The position numbers were made by a program, and so were the translations under genes. From assembly GCA_002491165.1 (NCBI GenBank), contig DKVK01000037.1:1-46069 (forward strand): DNA of 46,069 bases, given 5' to 3'. Of the stretch, positions 25,773-35,464 are shown one piece after another. The stretch is from Porphyromonadaceae bacterium UBA7180. Lineage in GTDB: Bacteria > Bacteroidota > Bacteroidia > Bacteroidales > Muribaculaceae. Every line of letters begins with the position of its first letter. Within the stretch, counting starts at the first letter, position 1. The notes under the pieces were generated by a model. It did not search any database. It was given only the letters and a program-made list of their open reading frames with translations, and was not told where the DNA came from.

Positions 25773-27449
25773 TTATTTGTAAAGGTCGCCGGCGTTGTCC
25801 ACCTGGTTGATGGGGATGGGGAGATAGACTTCATCCTCGGTGAGGTTGGCGCCGTTGTAGTATGGATGCACCTTGGCCTCGGAGTTGTAGTAGGCGTTCA
25901 TGGTTGGCACCACGATACCCCAGCGCACGAGGTCGAACCAGCGGTGTCCCTCCATGGCGAGTTCTATGCGGCGTTCCATGCGCACTGCGCGGCGGGCATA
26001 TTCCTGGTTCCAGCCGGCTGCCGGGTATTCGCGCACCAGGTAGTTGGCCAGGTTAGGGTTGCAGTCCACCGGAGTGTAAGAGGGGTCGATGGAGTTGTTT
26101 GCGCGGCGGCGTATCTGGTTGATGAGTTCGCGTGCCTCGTCGAGGTTCTTGTTTTGTTCTATGAGGGCTTCGGCCTTCATGAGCATCACGTCGGCGTAGC
26201 GGATAAGGCTCCAGTTAAGCGATGATGCACCCCAGGGCACGATGCCCGGCTGGCAATACGGGGATTCGGGGGCGGTGTAGGGTTTCTTGCCCGAATACTG
26301 GCCGTAGAGCTCCAGGTTGCGGCACCAGTGCTCGTTGTACATGTGGCCGCGCCAGGGCATACCGATGCGGCCGAGGGTGAAGTCGAGACGCGGGTCCACG
26401 TTGCCGGCATAGTCGGCGCCGTCGATGTTCTCGTCGTTGAAGCTGCCGTCCAGGAAGGGAAGTCCGTTCTCGTCGGTGCGGAAGGCGTTCACGAGGTTCT
26501 GCGAGGCCAGGTAGAAGTCGTCGCCGTTGCCGTAGAGGTTGCCCTCGCTCCATGTGCAGTTGAGGCAGTTGTTGAAGTTATACTGCTCCGGGGAGTTGGC
26601 TGAAGAGAACTGTATGGAGAGCACGGCCTCGTACTGGTTGTTATACTCCGGCTTGGACATGTCCAGGAAGTTGGGGTAGAGGGAGTACTGTCCGGACTTG
26701 ATGACGTAGTCGGCATACTGCTCGGCCTCGGCCCAGGAGGAGGTGAAGAGGTCCACGCGTGCCAGGATGGCGGCGGCCACGTAGCGGTTGAAGCGGCCCA
26801 CCTGCTTCTGTTTGGCGGGGAGTTTATCGTATGAGTCGCGCAGGTCTTCCTTGATGAACTCTATAATCTGGTCGCGGGTGTACTGGTCGGCGCGGCAGGC
26901 GCTGGGGTCAACCACATTTTCGTCGAAGTAGGGGAACTTCTGGAAGATGCGGTACATATCGAAGTAGAAGTATGCGCGGAGCGTCTTCATTTCGGCTATG
27001 AATGAGGGTTTGTTTTCCTCCGAGATGGCCGAAGAGTTGCGGATGGCGCGGATGGCGGTGTTGCAGCGCGAGATGGAATAGAAGTTGTTGCGCCACTTGA
27101 AGTTGGCCACGTCGTTGTCGCTCTGCACGTTTCCGACCTCGAGCTGGTGCATGTAGCTCTCCATGGTGACGCCGTCGCCACCTTTCAGGGCGTCGTCGGA
27201 GCGCACGTCGAAGACCCAGTTGTTGATGGGGCCGGCAAAGGACTCGTTGTTGCCGAAGAAGTGGCAGAGGAGCGAAGCGTAGGCGGAGGTCATCATGTCC
27301 ACGGCCTCCTCGTCGCCTATCTGCTCGTCGGTGAAGGAACCCTGGGGCTTGGTGTCGAGCATATCGTCGCAGGAAGCGAGGGGCACCGCCACGGCTCCGA
27401 GCGCGGCGCTCAGGAGCAGGCTCTTTATTATGCTTTTATATGTTTTCAT
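25773..27449 (-). CDS. SusD/RagB-family glycan-binding lipoprotein
   Basis: A 558-residue outer-surface lipoprotein that lids the SusC channel. The lipobox is VPLASC, followed by DDMLDTKPQGSFTDEQIGDEEAVDMMTSAY, the classic SusD N-terminus. TPR-like helices (about 80-330) and the C-terminal signature with LNWSLIRYADVMLMKAEALIEQ, RRANNS and ARRAVRMERRIELAMEGHRWFDLVRWG are intact. It lies 16 bp after susC, as in all such pairs. Ligand inferred as a fructan from the locus. Confidence 0.97.
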   Translation of the reverse strand: MKTYKSIIKSLLLSAALGAVAVPLASCDDMLDTKPQGSFTDEQIGDEEAVDMMTSAYASLLCHFFGNNESFAGPINNWVFDVRSDDALKGGDGVTMESYMHQLEVGNVQSDNDVANFKWRNNFYSISRCNTAIRAIRNSSAISEENKPSFIAEMKTLRAYFYFDMYRIFQKFPYFDENVVDPSACRADQYTRDQIIEFIKEDLRDSYDKLPAKQKQVGRFNRYVAAAILARVDLFTSSWAEAEQYADYVIKSGQYSLYPNFLDMSKPEYNNQYEAVLSIQFSSANSPEQYNFNNCLNCTWSEGNLYGNGDDFYLASQNLVNAFRTDENGLPFLDGSFNDENIDGADYAGNVDPRLDFTLGRIGMPWRGHMYNEHWCRNLELYGQYSGKKPYTAPESPYCQPGIVPWGASSLNWSLIRYADVMLMKAEALIEQNKNLDEARELINQIRRRANNSIDPSYTPVDCNPNLANYLVREYPAAGWNQEYARRAVRMERRIELAMEGHRWFDLVRWGIVVPTMNAYYNSEAKVHPYYNGANLTEDEVYLPIPINQVDNAGDLYK

Positions 27450-27465
27450 GTTTCAGGATGCTTTT

Positions 27466-30400
27466 TTAGAATTGAAGGTTTACACCGAAAGTGAAAGTGC
27501 GGGGACGCGGATAAGCGCCGTTGTCTACGTGTGCGCCGTAGCCCGAGGGGAGGATTTCAGGGTCGAGCCCTTTGTATTTTGTAATGCAGAAGACGTTCTC
27601 CACCTGTCCGAAGATGTCGAGTCCGCGGATACCGGCGTGGCCCAGCAGATGTTCGGGGAAGGAGTAGGAGAGCTTGAGGTATTTCATCTTCATGTAGGAG
27701 CCGTCCTCTACGTAGTAGGTGGAGAAGCGGGCCTCGTTGTTATCGTCGGTCAGCGAGAGTGCGGGGATGTCGCTGCCGGTGTTTGTCGGTGTCCAGGCGT
27801 TCAGGATGTCGGCCGAGCGGTTGGTCGAGAGGTTGCTGTAGGCCATGGAGTAGAGCTGGCGTTTCATGTGGTTCTGGATGTCGAAACCGAAGTCGCCGGC
27901 GAAGAACATGTCGAGGGTCAGGCGGCGGTATTTGAACGTGAGGTTCAGACCGAGGGAAACGTCGGGGTTGGGGTCGCCTATGATGCAGCGGTCGTCGTCG
28001 TTGATTACGCCGTTGCCGTCAAGGTCGCGGTAGATGAGGCGTCCGGGAGCGGCGCCCTGCTGTGTGGCGTGGTTGGCCACTTCTGTCTCGTTCTGGAAAA
28101 TGCCGTCGCAGACGTAGCCGTAGTAGACGCCCATAGGCTCGCCGGGAATCAGGCGCGAGTCGCCGCCGATGAATGCCTGGCGCGAGTTCAGGGTCACGAG
28201 TTTGTTCTTATATTGCGAGATGTTGAACGTTCCGTTCCATGAGAAGTCGCCGTACTGCGGGGAGATGTATCCCAGGGAGATTTCCCAACCGTGGTTGGTC
28301 ATGTCGCCGGTATTGAGCCATACGGCGGCGTTGGCGCCTGCCACGTCGAGTGCCGGCGGGATGGTGAGCATGTCCTTGGTTTTCTTGATATAGTAGTCTG
28401 CCGTCAGGTTGAGGGCGCCCCCGAGGAACTGTGCGTCGAAACCGATGTTGTTCTGGATGGTGGTTTCCCACTTCAGGTCGGGGTTGCCGGTGCTTGCCAG
28501 CGTAATGCCGGAGACGGTTGAGGAGTTAGTGCCGTTGATGTCGTAGGCGCCGTTGCCGGTATTGAAGATATAGGTAGAGTATGCGGGGTAGAGCGCCGGG
28601 ATATTGGCATTACCGTTCTGGCCCCATGAGTAGCGTATCTTGAAGTCGGTGAGGATTTCGTTCTGCGGGAAGAACTCCTCCTTCGTGGGACGCCATGCCA
28701 GCGAGAAAGCGGGGAAGACACCGGCGCGGTGGCCTTTGGCGAAGCGGGAGTTTTCGTCGCGGCGGATGGTGAACGAAGCCAGATAGCGGTCGGCGAAGTT
28801 ATAGTCCACCTTCCCGAAGAGGGAGAATACGGCCCACTGGCTCTTGCCGCCGCCGGAATACTGGTTGCCCGTACCGGAGCCAACCTGCATGTAGTCGGCG
28901 TCCTCGAAGGCGTATCCCTGGCGCGAGCCGCTGAGGTCGCGGAAGGTGTAACCGATGGCTTCGGTACCGATCAGCACGCCGAGGTTGTGCTTTTCGGCGA
29001 AGGTCTTTACGTAGTTGGCGGTGTTGGTCCATGTCCAGGTGTCACCCTGTCCGTAAACCGACGATACGCTGTTTACGTCACCGGGGTTGGTGGCGCGGCC
29101 GAGGACTACGTTGAAGTACTGGCTGTGCTCGATGCCGAGGTTGGTCTTGATGGTAAGGCCGTCTACGGGTTTCACGGCGAGGTAGGCGTTGCCGAGGATT
29201 CTCCACGAGGAGTAGTCGTTGTCGCGGCTGTTATAGATGAGCTGCACGGGGTTTGCGAGGTCGGAGGCGATGAGCGCCAGGGGGCGTGTCCATGTTCCGT
29301 CCAGTCCTTTTACGGGGAGGGCGGGATGCTGGCTCATTGCGGTGAAGGGGATACCGCGGTCGCCGGCTACGTCAACGCCGCGGTTGCTCCAGTTCGACAC
29401 CAGGAGATTTTCTCCCACGCTGATGTATTTATTGAAGTCGAAGTTGGAGTTCACGCGCGCGCTGTAACGGCGGTAAAATGTCTCCTTGATGTTACCGTTC
29501 TGGTTGATATAGTTAAGGGAGAAGAGCACGGAGCCTTTTTCGCCGCTGTTGGAGATGGAGGCGGTCAGGTTGTTGGTCCAGGCTGTGCGGTACACTTCGT
29601 CCTGCCAGTCGGTGTTTGTAGTGGGATAATTGGGGTTCCCGTTCACGAACTGCTGGAGTACCGGTGTCTCGCCGTTGCCGTAAAGTACGTGCGAGGGAGC
29701 GATACCGGCATTGCGGCAAGCGGCCCAATATGCCTCGCCCCACTGGTTGGCGTCCAGCATATCATACCGCTTGGCAATGGTCTGTGCGCTCAGGGCGTAG
29801 TTCACGTTTATGGCGAGGCGGTCGCCCTTGCCTTGCTTTGTGGTAATGATAATGACACCGTTGGCGGCGCGTGAACCGTAGATGGAGGCCGAGGCGGCAT
29901 CCTTGAGCACCTGCATTGTCTCTATGTCGGAGGGGTTGATGCAGTTTATATTATCGGTGGGCACTCCGTCGATAATATAGAGGGGGTCGTTGCTCGAGTT
30001 GGCTGTGGACATACCGCGCACGCGGATGGAACCGGTACCGCCCGGGGCGGCGTCGGGAATCACGTTGACGCCGGGGAGCTTGCCGGCCATCGAGTTCATG
30101 ATATTACCGGAGTTCTCGCTCAGCGGCTCGTCCATGTCCATGACGGCCACGGCGCCGGTAAGGTCGGCCTTACGCTGTGTGGTGTAACCCACCACTACCA
30201 CTTCGTCGAGGAGCTGCTGGTCTTCCTTCAGGACGATGCGCATCTGCGGCTCGGCGGTGAGGGTCTGCGGCAGGAAGCCGATGTAAGAAACTTTTAACTG
30301 GGAGCCCTGTGGAACAGTTAGGGTGAAATTACCGTCCATATCGGTGCTTGTCCCGGTAGAGGGATTAGCCGCCGACATTACGGTAGCTCCTATCAGGGGC

Positions 30401-30507
30401 TCCGAATCTGTTGCCGAAACAACTGTGCCATGCACCGTGATGTTCTGTGCATGGCCGGCTATTGCTATCATTAGGAGCAATAGGATTGTGGTTAGCGGTC
30501 GCTTCAT
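27466..30507 (-). CDS. SusC/RagA-family TonB-dependent fructan importer
   Basis: A 1013-residue outer-membrane receptor. It has a signal peptide (1-20), a carboxypeptidase-D regulatory-like domain (about 23-100: ITVHGTVVSATDSEPLIGATV, DMDGNFTLTV), a TonB box region (DEVVVVGYTTQRKADLTGAV), a plug with the SusC signature (LYIIDGVPTDN and DIETMQVLKDAASASIYGSRAANGVIIITTKQG) and a 22-strand barrel ending in the aromatic-terminated beta signal FTFGVNLQF. There is no STN domain, so no anti-sigma signalling is expected. It is the first gene of the operon; its promoter carries the proposed regulator site. Confidence 0.97.
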   Translation of the reverse strand: MKRPLTTILLLLMIAIAGHAQNITVHGTVVSATDSEPLIGATVMSAANPSTGTSTDMDGNFTLTVPQGSQLKVSYIGFLPQTLTAEPQMRIVLKEDQQLLDEVVVVGYTTQRKADLTGAVAVMDMDEPLSENSGNIMNSMAGKLPGVNVIPDAAPGGTGSIRVRGMSTANSSNDPLYIIDGVPTDNINCINPSDIETMQVLKDAASASIYGSRAANGVIIITTKQGKGDRLAINVNYALSAQTIAKRYDMLDANQWGEAYWAACRNAGIAPSHVLYGNGETPVLQQFVNGNPNYPTTNTDWQDEVYRTAWTNNLTASISNSGEKGSVLFSLNYINQNGNIKETFYRRYSARVNSNFDFNKYISVGENLLVSNWSNRGVDVAGDRGIPFTAMSQHPALPVKGLDGTWTRPLALIASDLANPVQLIYNSRDNDYSSWRILGNAYLAVKPVDGLTIKTNLGIEHSQYFNVVLGRATNPGDVNSVSSVYGQGDTWTWTNTANYVKTFAEKHNLGVLIGTEAIGYTFRDLSGSRQGYAFEDADYMQVGSGTGNQYSGGGKSQWAVFSLFGKVDYNFADRYLASFTIRRDENSRFAKGHRAGVFPAFSLAWRPTKEEFFPQNEILTDFKIRYSWGQNGNANIPALYPAYSTYIFNTGNGAYDINGTNSSTVSGITLASTGNPDLKWETTIQNNIGFDAQFLGGALNLTADYYIKKTKDMLTIPPALDVAGANAAVWLNTGDMTNHGWEISLGYISPQYGDFSWNGTFNISQYKNKLVTLNSRQAFIGGDSRLIPGEPMGVYYGYVCDGIFQNETEVANHATQQGAAPGRLIYRDLDGNGVINDDDRCIIGDPNPDVSLGLNLTFKYRRLTLDMFFAGDFGFDIQNHMKRQLYSMAYSNLSTNRSADILNAWTPTNTGSDIPALSLTDDNNEARFSTYYVEDGSYMKMKYLKLSYSFPEHLLGHAGIRGLDIFGQVENVFCITKYKGLDPEILPSGYGAHVDNGAYPRPRTFTFGVNLQF

Positions 30508-30538
30508 GGTTTATAGTGTTTAGATGATTTTTTCTCCG

Positions 30539-30605
30539 CAAATTTAGATACGCGCGTAATCAGAGGCTTATAGAAATGGTGCATCACCTTTAAAAAATGT
30601 TGCAC
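30539..30605 (-). promoter_or_regulatory. susC-operon promoter with proposed regulator half-sites
   Basis: On the minus strand, read 5' to 3': GTGCAACA (30605-30598), 13 bp, ATGCACCA (30584-30577), 30 bp, then the -7 element TAAATTTG (30546-30539). No -33 TTTG is at 19-21 bp, as expected for an activator-dependent promoter. The same order and spacings recur before the divergent GH32 gene. Transcription would start about 25 bp before the susC ATG. Confidence 0.65.
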
Positions 30606-30667
30606 CACTACAAAATTGCAATCAAAAGCGCCATTTTTCCGTGGCGCAGCGGGGAGAAAGAGCGTCC

Positions 30668-33394
30668 TCAGCGGGGGGACAGGCGGTCGCGCAGCTCGGA
30701 GGGGGATTCGCCGTAGGCTTCCTTGAAGCAACGGCTGAAGTAGGCCGGCGAGGAGAAACCCACACCGTAGGCTATCTCGCTTACGGAGCGTTCGGTGGCA
30801 GTCAGCAGGTTGCGGGCAGCTTTCAGACGCATCTTGCGCACAAGCTCCACTGGGGAATAGTTGGTCAGTGCCTTTATCTTGCGGTAGAACTGCGAGCGGC
30901 CCAGGCCGAGACGCCCGGCCAGGGCGTCCACGTTGAGGTCGGGATTCCCCATTTCGGCTTCAACTATCTTGCAGAAACGGTCATAGAATTCGCTGTCTAT
31001 CTTTCCGGGGGTCTTGCGGCCGGGTTGCGGCGCGGCGGCACGTTGGGCCGGCTTCGTCGGCGCGGAGTCCATAATCCTCTTTCGGTTCTCTATCAGAGAG
31101 CGGCACCGGGCGCGGAGCACCGCTGTGTCGAACGGTTTGGAGAGGTAGCCGTCGGCACCGCTTTCATACCCTTCGGCGCGTTGCTCGTCGAGCGAGCAGG
31201 CCGTCAGCAGCAGCACCGGGATATGCGAGGTGGACATCTCGGCCTTCAGGCGGCGGCAACATTCCAGGCCGTCTATCCCGGGCATCATCACATCGCAGAT
31301 TATCAGATCGGGCACATACTTGGTACCTTTCTTCAACCCTTCTGCACCGTTGCGGGCCGTCACTATGTTGTAGTCCCCGCTGAGCAGAGTGCCTACGAGT
31401 TGCAGTATATCTTCATTATCGTCAATGACGAGCAGGACGGGCTTCGCGGCATCGAATACGGCGTCGTCGGGGTCGTCGGCCACACCGAGCTCACGCATCA
31501 CGTCGGGCGACAAGGAATAGTTCTCGTCGGCCTTCTCCTCAACGTGTTTCACGGGCAGGGTGACGGTAAAGCGCGTACCTTTCCCCGTCTCGCTCTCCAC
31601 GCAGATGGAGCCGCCGTGCAGCTCCACGAAGGCTTTGGAAAGGGACAGCCCGATTCCGGAGCCGGTGGGACGCACCTTGTCCACCTGGTAGAAGCGGTCG
31701 AAGATTCTCTTCTGCTCGTCGGCGGGGATTCCGCGGCCGGTATCCTCCACGGTGAATGAAAACGCGGCGCCGCGCGCGGTGCAGGTTACGGTAATGCTCC
31801 CGTTGTCGGGGGTATACTTGAAGGCGTTGGAAAGGATATTGAAGAATACGCGCTCTATGTTCTCCACATCGGCGGCCATAGAGAAGTCTTCGGCCACATC
31901 GGTGCGGACTGTCAGCTTTATGTCGCGCCGGGCGGCAAGGCCGGCGAACCCTTCCCCCCAGTCGGCTATCAAGGCTCCGAGGCGGGCTTCCGTAAGACGC
32001 ATGTCGAGCTTGCCGTTCTCCATTTTGCGGAAATCAAGTATCTGGTTGATAAGGCGTTGCAGGCGCAGGACATTCTTGGCGGCTATGCGCAGCAGCGAGC
32101 GTTGCGGCTCCGTGAGGTTCGGGGCGTCGGCCAGTTGCTTCACCGGTTCTGCGATGAGCGTCAGCGGGGTGCGCAGGTCGTGCGAGACGTTGGTAAAGAA
32201 AATGAGCTTCGAGCGCGTCGCGGCTTCGAGGCGCTCGTTGAGGGCGGCCTGCTCGTCGCGCTGCCGTTCCAGCATACGGTTCTGCTCTTCAAGGACACTC
32301 TGGTGTTTCTTGCGCTGCCAGAAGGCCCTGAGCGTCAGGAACACGACGCCGAAGAGTGGCACTATAATCACGATGCCGGCATAGAGGAGCATGGTCTGCG
32401 AGGAATGTTTCTCCCAATACTCGTCGATACTGTGTTTGAGGATGCGCATCTTACCGGTTTCCTCCTTGAGGGCTTCGTTCTGGAGCAGGAGGATGTCGGC
32501 ATTGGTCTTGTCAACGGCGGAGGCCGTAGGTAACACCACCTCGCGTTTGTAAGGTTTCCCTTCGAGGATGGCAAGGGCCGTACGGATAATGCGGTGCCCT
32601 TCGGTGGGATATAGGAACGTAGCGTCGATGGTACCGTCGGCCACGGCCTTTATCCCGATTTCGGGGGCTGCGTCTATGCCTATAATCTTTATACTGTCGC
32701 GACCGAGGCGCCGTGCCACCTCCGAGGCGCCGATGGCCATACGGTCGTTGTGGGCATATATAAGGTCAACCTTGGGGTAAAGGCGCAACAGCGAGTCGGC
32801 CAGCACCTCGGCCTCGTCCTGGTTCCAGTTACCGGCGGCGGTGGCGAGCACGTTCCCTCCGGTGGCGGTAAACTCTTCGACAAACCCTTTGTGGCGGCCG
32901 TCGGCCGGAGTGGAGCCGGGGCGCCCGTATATCTCCAGCACATTGGCCGAGGCGCCCGCCAGATTGCGGGCATAGCGCGCGGCCGAACGTCCCAGGTTCT
33001 CGTCGTCCACCCCGATGCGTGCCGTATAGCTCTTGCCGTTTATGTTACGGTCGAAGATAATCACCGGAGTGCCGCTCTCGTACACCTTTTTAATAGCGGG
33101 CGTCAGGGCTTCCGCCTCGTTGGGCGACACTATTATAATGTCGAAGCCCTTCTTCACGAAGTAGTCTATGTCGGCTATCTGCTTTGCGTTGCTGTCGCCG
33201 GCCGAGCGTATCTCTATGGAGGCGTTCTCGTGGAACATGGCCTCGCGTTCTATCTCTTCGTTGAGTTTCCGGCGCCAGTCGTCGGAGCTGCATTGCGAGA
33301 CACCTATCTTGAAAGTCTTCTGGCGGTGGCACCCCGTCAGCGCGAGCGTCACCGCCACGAGCACCGTCATTATTATCGCGAAAGAGTTCTTCAT
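30668..33394 (-). CDS. Hybrid two-component sensor-regulator with sugar-binding-protein sensor domain
   Basis: A 908-residue one-protein two-component system. Residues about 28-310 form a periplasmic sugar-binding (RbsB/LacI-like) domain (FKIGVSQCSSDDWRRKLNEE, DRNINGKSYTARIGVDDE, YAHNDRMAIGA). A membrane helix at about 336-357 is followed by a coiled coil, HisKA with His405 (NVSHDLRTPLT), HATPase_c (Asn523; DTGRGIP; GSGIGLSLSK), a receiver with Asp701 (CDVMMPGIDG) and Lys753, and an AraC-type DNA-binding domain (about 800-905). This is the BT1754 class, known to bind fructose. An N-terminal LALTGC (Cys22) resembles a lipobox, odd for a protein with its own transmembrane helix. It likely activates both flanking operons. 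Confidence 0.95.
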   Translation of the reverse strand: MKNSFAIIMTVLVAVTLALTGCHRQKTFKIGVSQCSSDDWRRKLNEEIEREAMFHENASIEIRSAGDSNAKQIADIDYFVKKGFDIIIVSPNEAEALTPAIKKVYESGTPVIIFDRNINGKSYTARIGVDDENLGRSAARYARNLAGASANVLEIYGRPGSTPADGRHKGFVEEFTATGGNVLATAAGNWNQDEAEVLADSLLRLYPKVDLIYAHNDRMAIGASEVARRLGRDSIKIIGIDAAPEIGIKAVADGTIDATFLYPTEGHRIIRTALAILEGKPYKREVVLPTASAVDKTNADILLLQNEALKEETGKMRILKHSIDEYWEKHSSQTMLLYAGIVIIVPLFGVVFLTLRAFWQRKKHQSVLEEQNRMLERQRDEQAALNERLEAATRSKLIFFTNVSHDLRTPLTLIAEPVKQLADAPNLTEPQRSLLRIAAKNVLRLQRLINQILDFRKMENGKLDMRLTEARLGALIADWGEGFAGLAARRDIKLTVRTDVAEDFSMAADVENIERVFFNILSNAFKYTPDNGSITVTCTARGAAFSFTVEDTGRGIPADEQKRIFDRFYQVDKVRPTGSGIGLSLSKAFVELHGGSICVESETGKGTRFTVTLPVKHVEEKADENYSLSPDVMRELGVADDPDDAVFDAAKPVLLVIDDNEDILQLVGTLLSGDYNIVTARNGAEGLKKGTKYVPDLIICDVMMPGIDGLECCRRLKAEMSTSHIPVLLLTACSLDEQRAEGYESGADGYLSKPFDTAVLRARCRSLIENRKRIMDSAPTKPAQRAAAPQPGRKTPGKIDSEFYDRFCKIVEAEMGNPDLNVDALAGRLGLGRSQFYRKIKALTNYSPVELVRKMRLKAARNLLTATERSVSEIAYGVGFSSPAYFSRCFKEAYGESPSELRDRLSPR

Positions 33395-33426
33395 ATCTGT
33401 ATGGACGGGTTAGGTTAGCGTCACCG

Positions 33427-33434
33427 CAAATTTA
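33427..33434 (-). promoter_or_regulatory. -7 element of the sensor-regulator gene
   Basis: TAAATTTG on the minus strand, 32 bp before the ATG at 33394. The proposed half-site motif is not found 30 bp upstream, so self-activation through that site is not indicated. Confidence 0.5.
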
Positions 33435-33482
33435 CTATTATTTTCTTGAACAATACGTGATTACACTATAATTTTTTGAGCA

Positions 33483-33549
33483 ATGCCCCAAATTTTATGC
33501 CCAATGCACCAAAATTGCAACCTATATAGAATAATAGTACCTATATTTG
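33483..33549 (+). promoter_or_regulatory. GH32-permease-kinase promoter with proposed regulator half-sites
   Basis: Direct repeats ATGCCCCA (33483-33490) and ATGCACCA (33504-33511) start 21 bp apart (13-bp spacer). They are followed by exactly 30 bp and the -7 element TATATTTG (33542-33549). No good -33 TTTG was seen. The 21-bp period puts both half-sites on one face of the helix, as usual for AraC-type proteins. The leader is about 38 nt. Confidence 0.65.
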
Positions 33550-33594
33550 CAGTGCCGAAAGGAATGACCCCCTCGGCCCTGACAAATCCGACTT

Positions 33595-35439
33595 ATGAAA
33601 ATTGACCATACAGACTTCAGAAACCTCTTCGCGGCTGCCGCGTTGACACTCCTTCCCGCGGCGGCTCTTGCCGGCGACGGCGTGGAAATAATGCACCTCA
33701 GCCCGGACAATACCCTCGTGCGCGTAGAGAAAGATGCGCGCCTCGTCCTGCTCCCCGTCCAGGAATCGAACCCCGACGCACGCATTGACATTATAGTGGA
33801 CGGCAAGGCCGACCGCACCATCAACGTGCGCCTCGCCACCGCCAAGACCGACTATACCGTGCCCCTCGACCTCTCCTCCTATAAAGGGAAGGACGTGGTG
33901 CTCGACATCCTCACGCCGCAGGGGCGCGGCTCGGTGGGCGAAGCAAAGGACGACATCTGCTGGACCGAAATGCGAACCGCCGACGAGTTCAATCCCGCCG
34001 ACACGGAAACCAAGTACCGCCCGCTCTTCCACCACACGCCGCTCTACGGCTGGATGAACGACCCCAACGGTATGTTCTACAAGGACGGCGTCTGGAACCT
34101 CTATTACCAATATAATCCCTACGGGTCGAAGTGGCAGAACATGACATGGGGCCACGCGACATCCAAAGACCTCATCCACTGGGAGCAACAACCGCTCGCC
34201 ATACTGCCGGACGGCTTCGGCATGATTTTCAGCGGAAGCTGCGCCCTCGACCCGCAGAACACAGCCGGATTCGGCAGCGACGCCGTGGTGGCGCTCTACA
34301 CGTCTGCTAACCGCAACCAGATACAGAGCATGGCGCACAGCAACGACGGCGGCATGACATTCGAGAAACTCCCGGCAAACCCGGTCATCACCCTCGACAG
34401 CGAGGCACGCGACCCTAATATGTTCCGGAACCCGGAGACACAGGAGTGGAACCTCGTACTGGCCCACGCGCTGGAACACGAGATGCTATTCTTTACCTCG
34501 CCCGACCTCAAGACCTGGACACTGGCTTCGAGCTTCGGAAAGGGGCTCGGCGCACAGGATGGCGTCTGGGAATGTCCCGACCTCTTCAAACTCCCGGTGG
34601 ACGGCAATCGGGACAATCAGAAATGGGTATTGCTCGTCAACCTCAACCCCGGCGGACCTTTCGGCGGCAGCGCGGCGCAGTACTTCATCGGCGACTGGGA
34701 CGGCCACACCTTCACGGCCGACAAGGACGCCAAGGGAAATGTCCCCACCAAATGGCTCGACTACGGCAAGGACAACTACGCCACCGTCACCTTCAGCGAC
34801 GCTCCGGACAACCGCCGCACCGCCCTCGGGTGGATGAGCAACTGGCAATACGCCGCCGACGTCCCGACAATGCAATACCGCAGCGCCAATACCCTGCCGC
34901 GCGAACTTAAGCTCTTCACCGGCGCCGACGGCGACATCCTGCTCGCCTCCGAGCCGTCGCCCGAACTCCTATCGCTCCGCGGCAAGACGGTGGCCAAGTG
35001 CGGCAAATCTTCCCTTTCCAAGAAGGGCAAGACCTTCCGCTTGCCCACGGAGAACAGCGGCGTCTGTGAAATCCTCGCCGAACTCGACGGCTCCAACGGC
35101 AATCCCGTGGAACTGACACTCTCGAACGCCGCCGGCAACAAGGTGACCATGGTCTACGACCCGAAAGAGCATACCGTAAGCATGGACCGCACACGCAGCG
35201 GCGTGACGGATTTCAGCGACAACTTCCCCGCCGTGACCCTGGCGCCCACATTCGAGAAGAGCGGCAGACTCTCGCTCCGCATCTTCGTGGACCGTTCAAG
35301 CATCGAGCTCTTCGCCGACGGCGGCCGCGCAGTGATGACCAACCTCGTATTCCCCGAGCAACCCTACACCACGCTTACCGTCAGCGCGCCGAAGGGTAAA
35401 GCCGCCCTCAAGGACCTTAAAATTTTCTCCCTGAAATAA
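33595..35439 (+). CDS. GH32 fructan exo-hydrolase (levanase/inulinase type)
   Basis: A 614-residue secreted or periplasmic enzyme that should release fructose from beta-fructans. The signal peptide ends near residue 26 (AAALTLLPAAALA) with no lipobox. An extra beta-rich N-terminal domain (about 27-125) precedes the GH32 propeller. All three acidic motifs are canonical: nucleophile Asp156 in WMNDPNG, Asp273 in ARDP and acid/base Glu326 in WECPD. The C-terminal beta-sandwich includes SLRIFVDRSSIELFADGG. It is first of a plus-strand operon, 25 bp before the permease gene. The endo or exo mode is inferred from similarity to fructosidases, not seen directly. Confidence 0.95.
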   Translation: MKIDHTDFRNLFAAAALTLLPAAALAGDGVEIMHLSPDNTLVRVEKDARLVLLPVQESNPDARIDIIVDGKADRTINVRLATAKTDYTVPLDLSSYKGKDVVLDILTPQGRGSVGEAKDDICWTEMRTADEFNPADTETKYRPLFHHTPLYGWMNDPNGMFYKDGVWNLYYQYNPYGSKWQNMTWGHATSKDLIHWEQQPLAILPDGFGMIFSGSCALDPQNTAGFGSDAVVALYTSANRNQIQSMAHSNDGGMTFEKLPANPVITLDSEARDPNMFRNPETQEWNLVLAHALEHEMLFFTSPDLKTWTLASSFGKGLGAQDGVWECPDLFKLPVDGNRDNQKWVLLVNLNPGGPFGGSAAQYFIGDWDGHTFTADKDAKGNVPTKWLDYGKDNYATVTFSDAPDNRRTALGWMSNWQYAADVPTMQYRSANTLPRELKLFTGADGDILLASEPSPELLSLRGKTVAKCGKSSLSKKGKTFRLPTENSGVCEILAELDGSNGNPVELTLSNAAGNKVTMVYDPKEHTVSMDRTRSGVTDFSDNFPAVTLAPTFEKSGRLSLRIFVDRSSIELFADGGRAVMTNLVFPEQPYTTLTVSAPKGKAALKDLKIFSLK

Positions 35440-35464
35440 TAACCATCTTCCACTCCACTGACTC

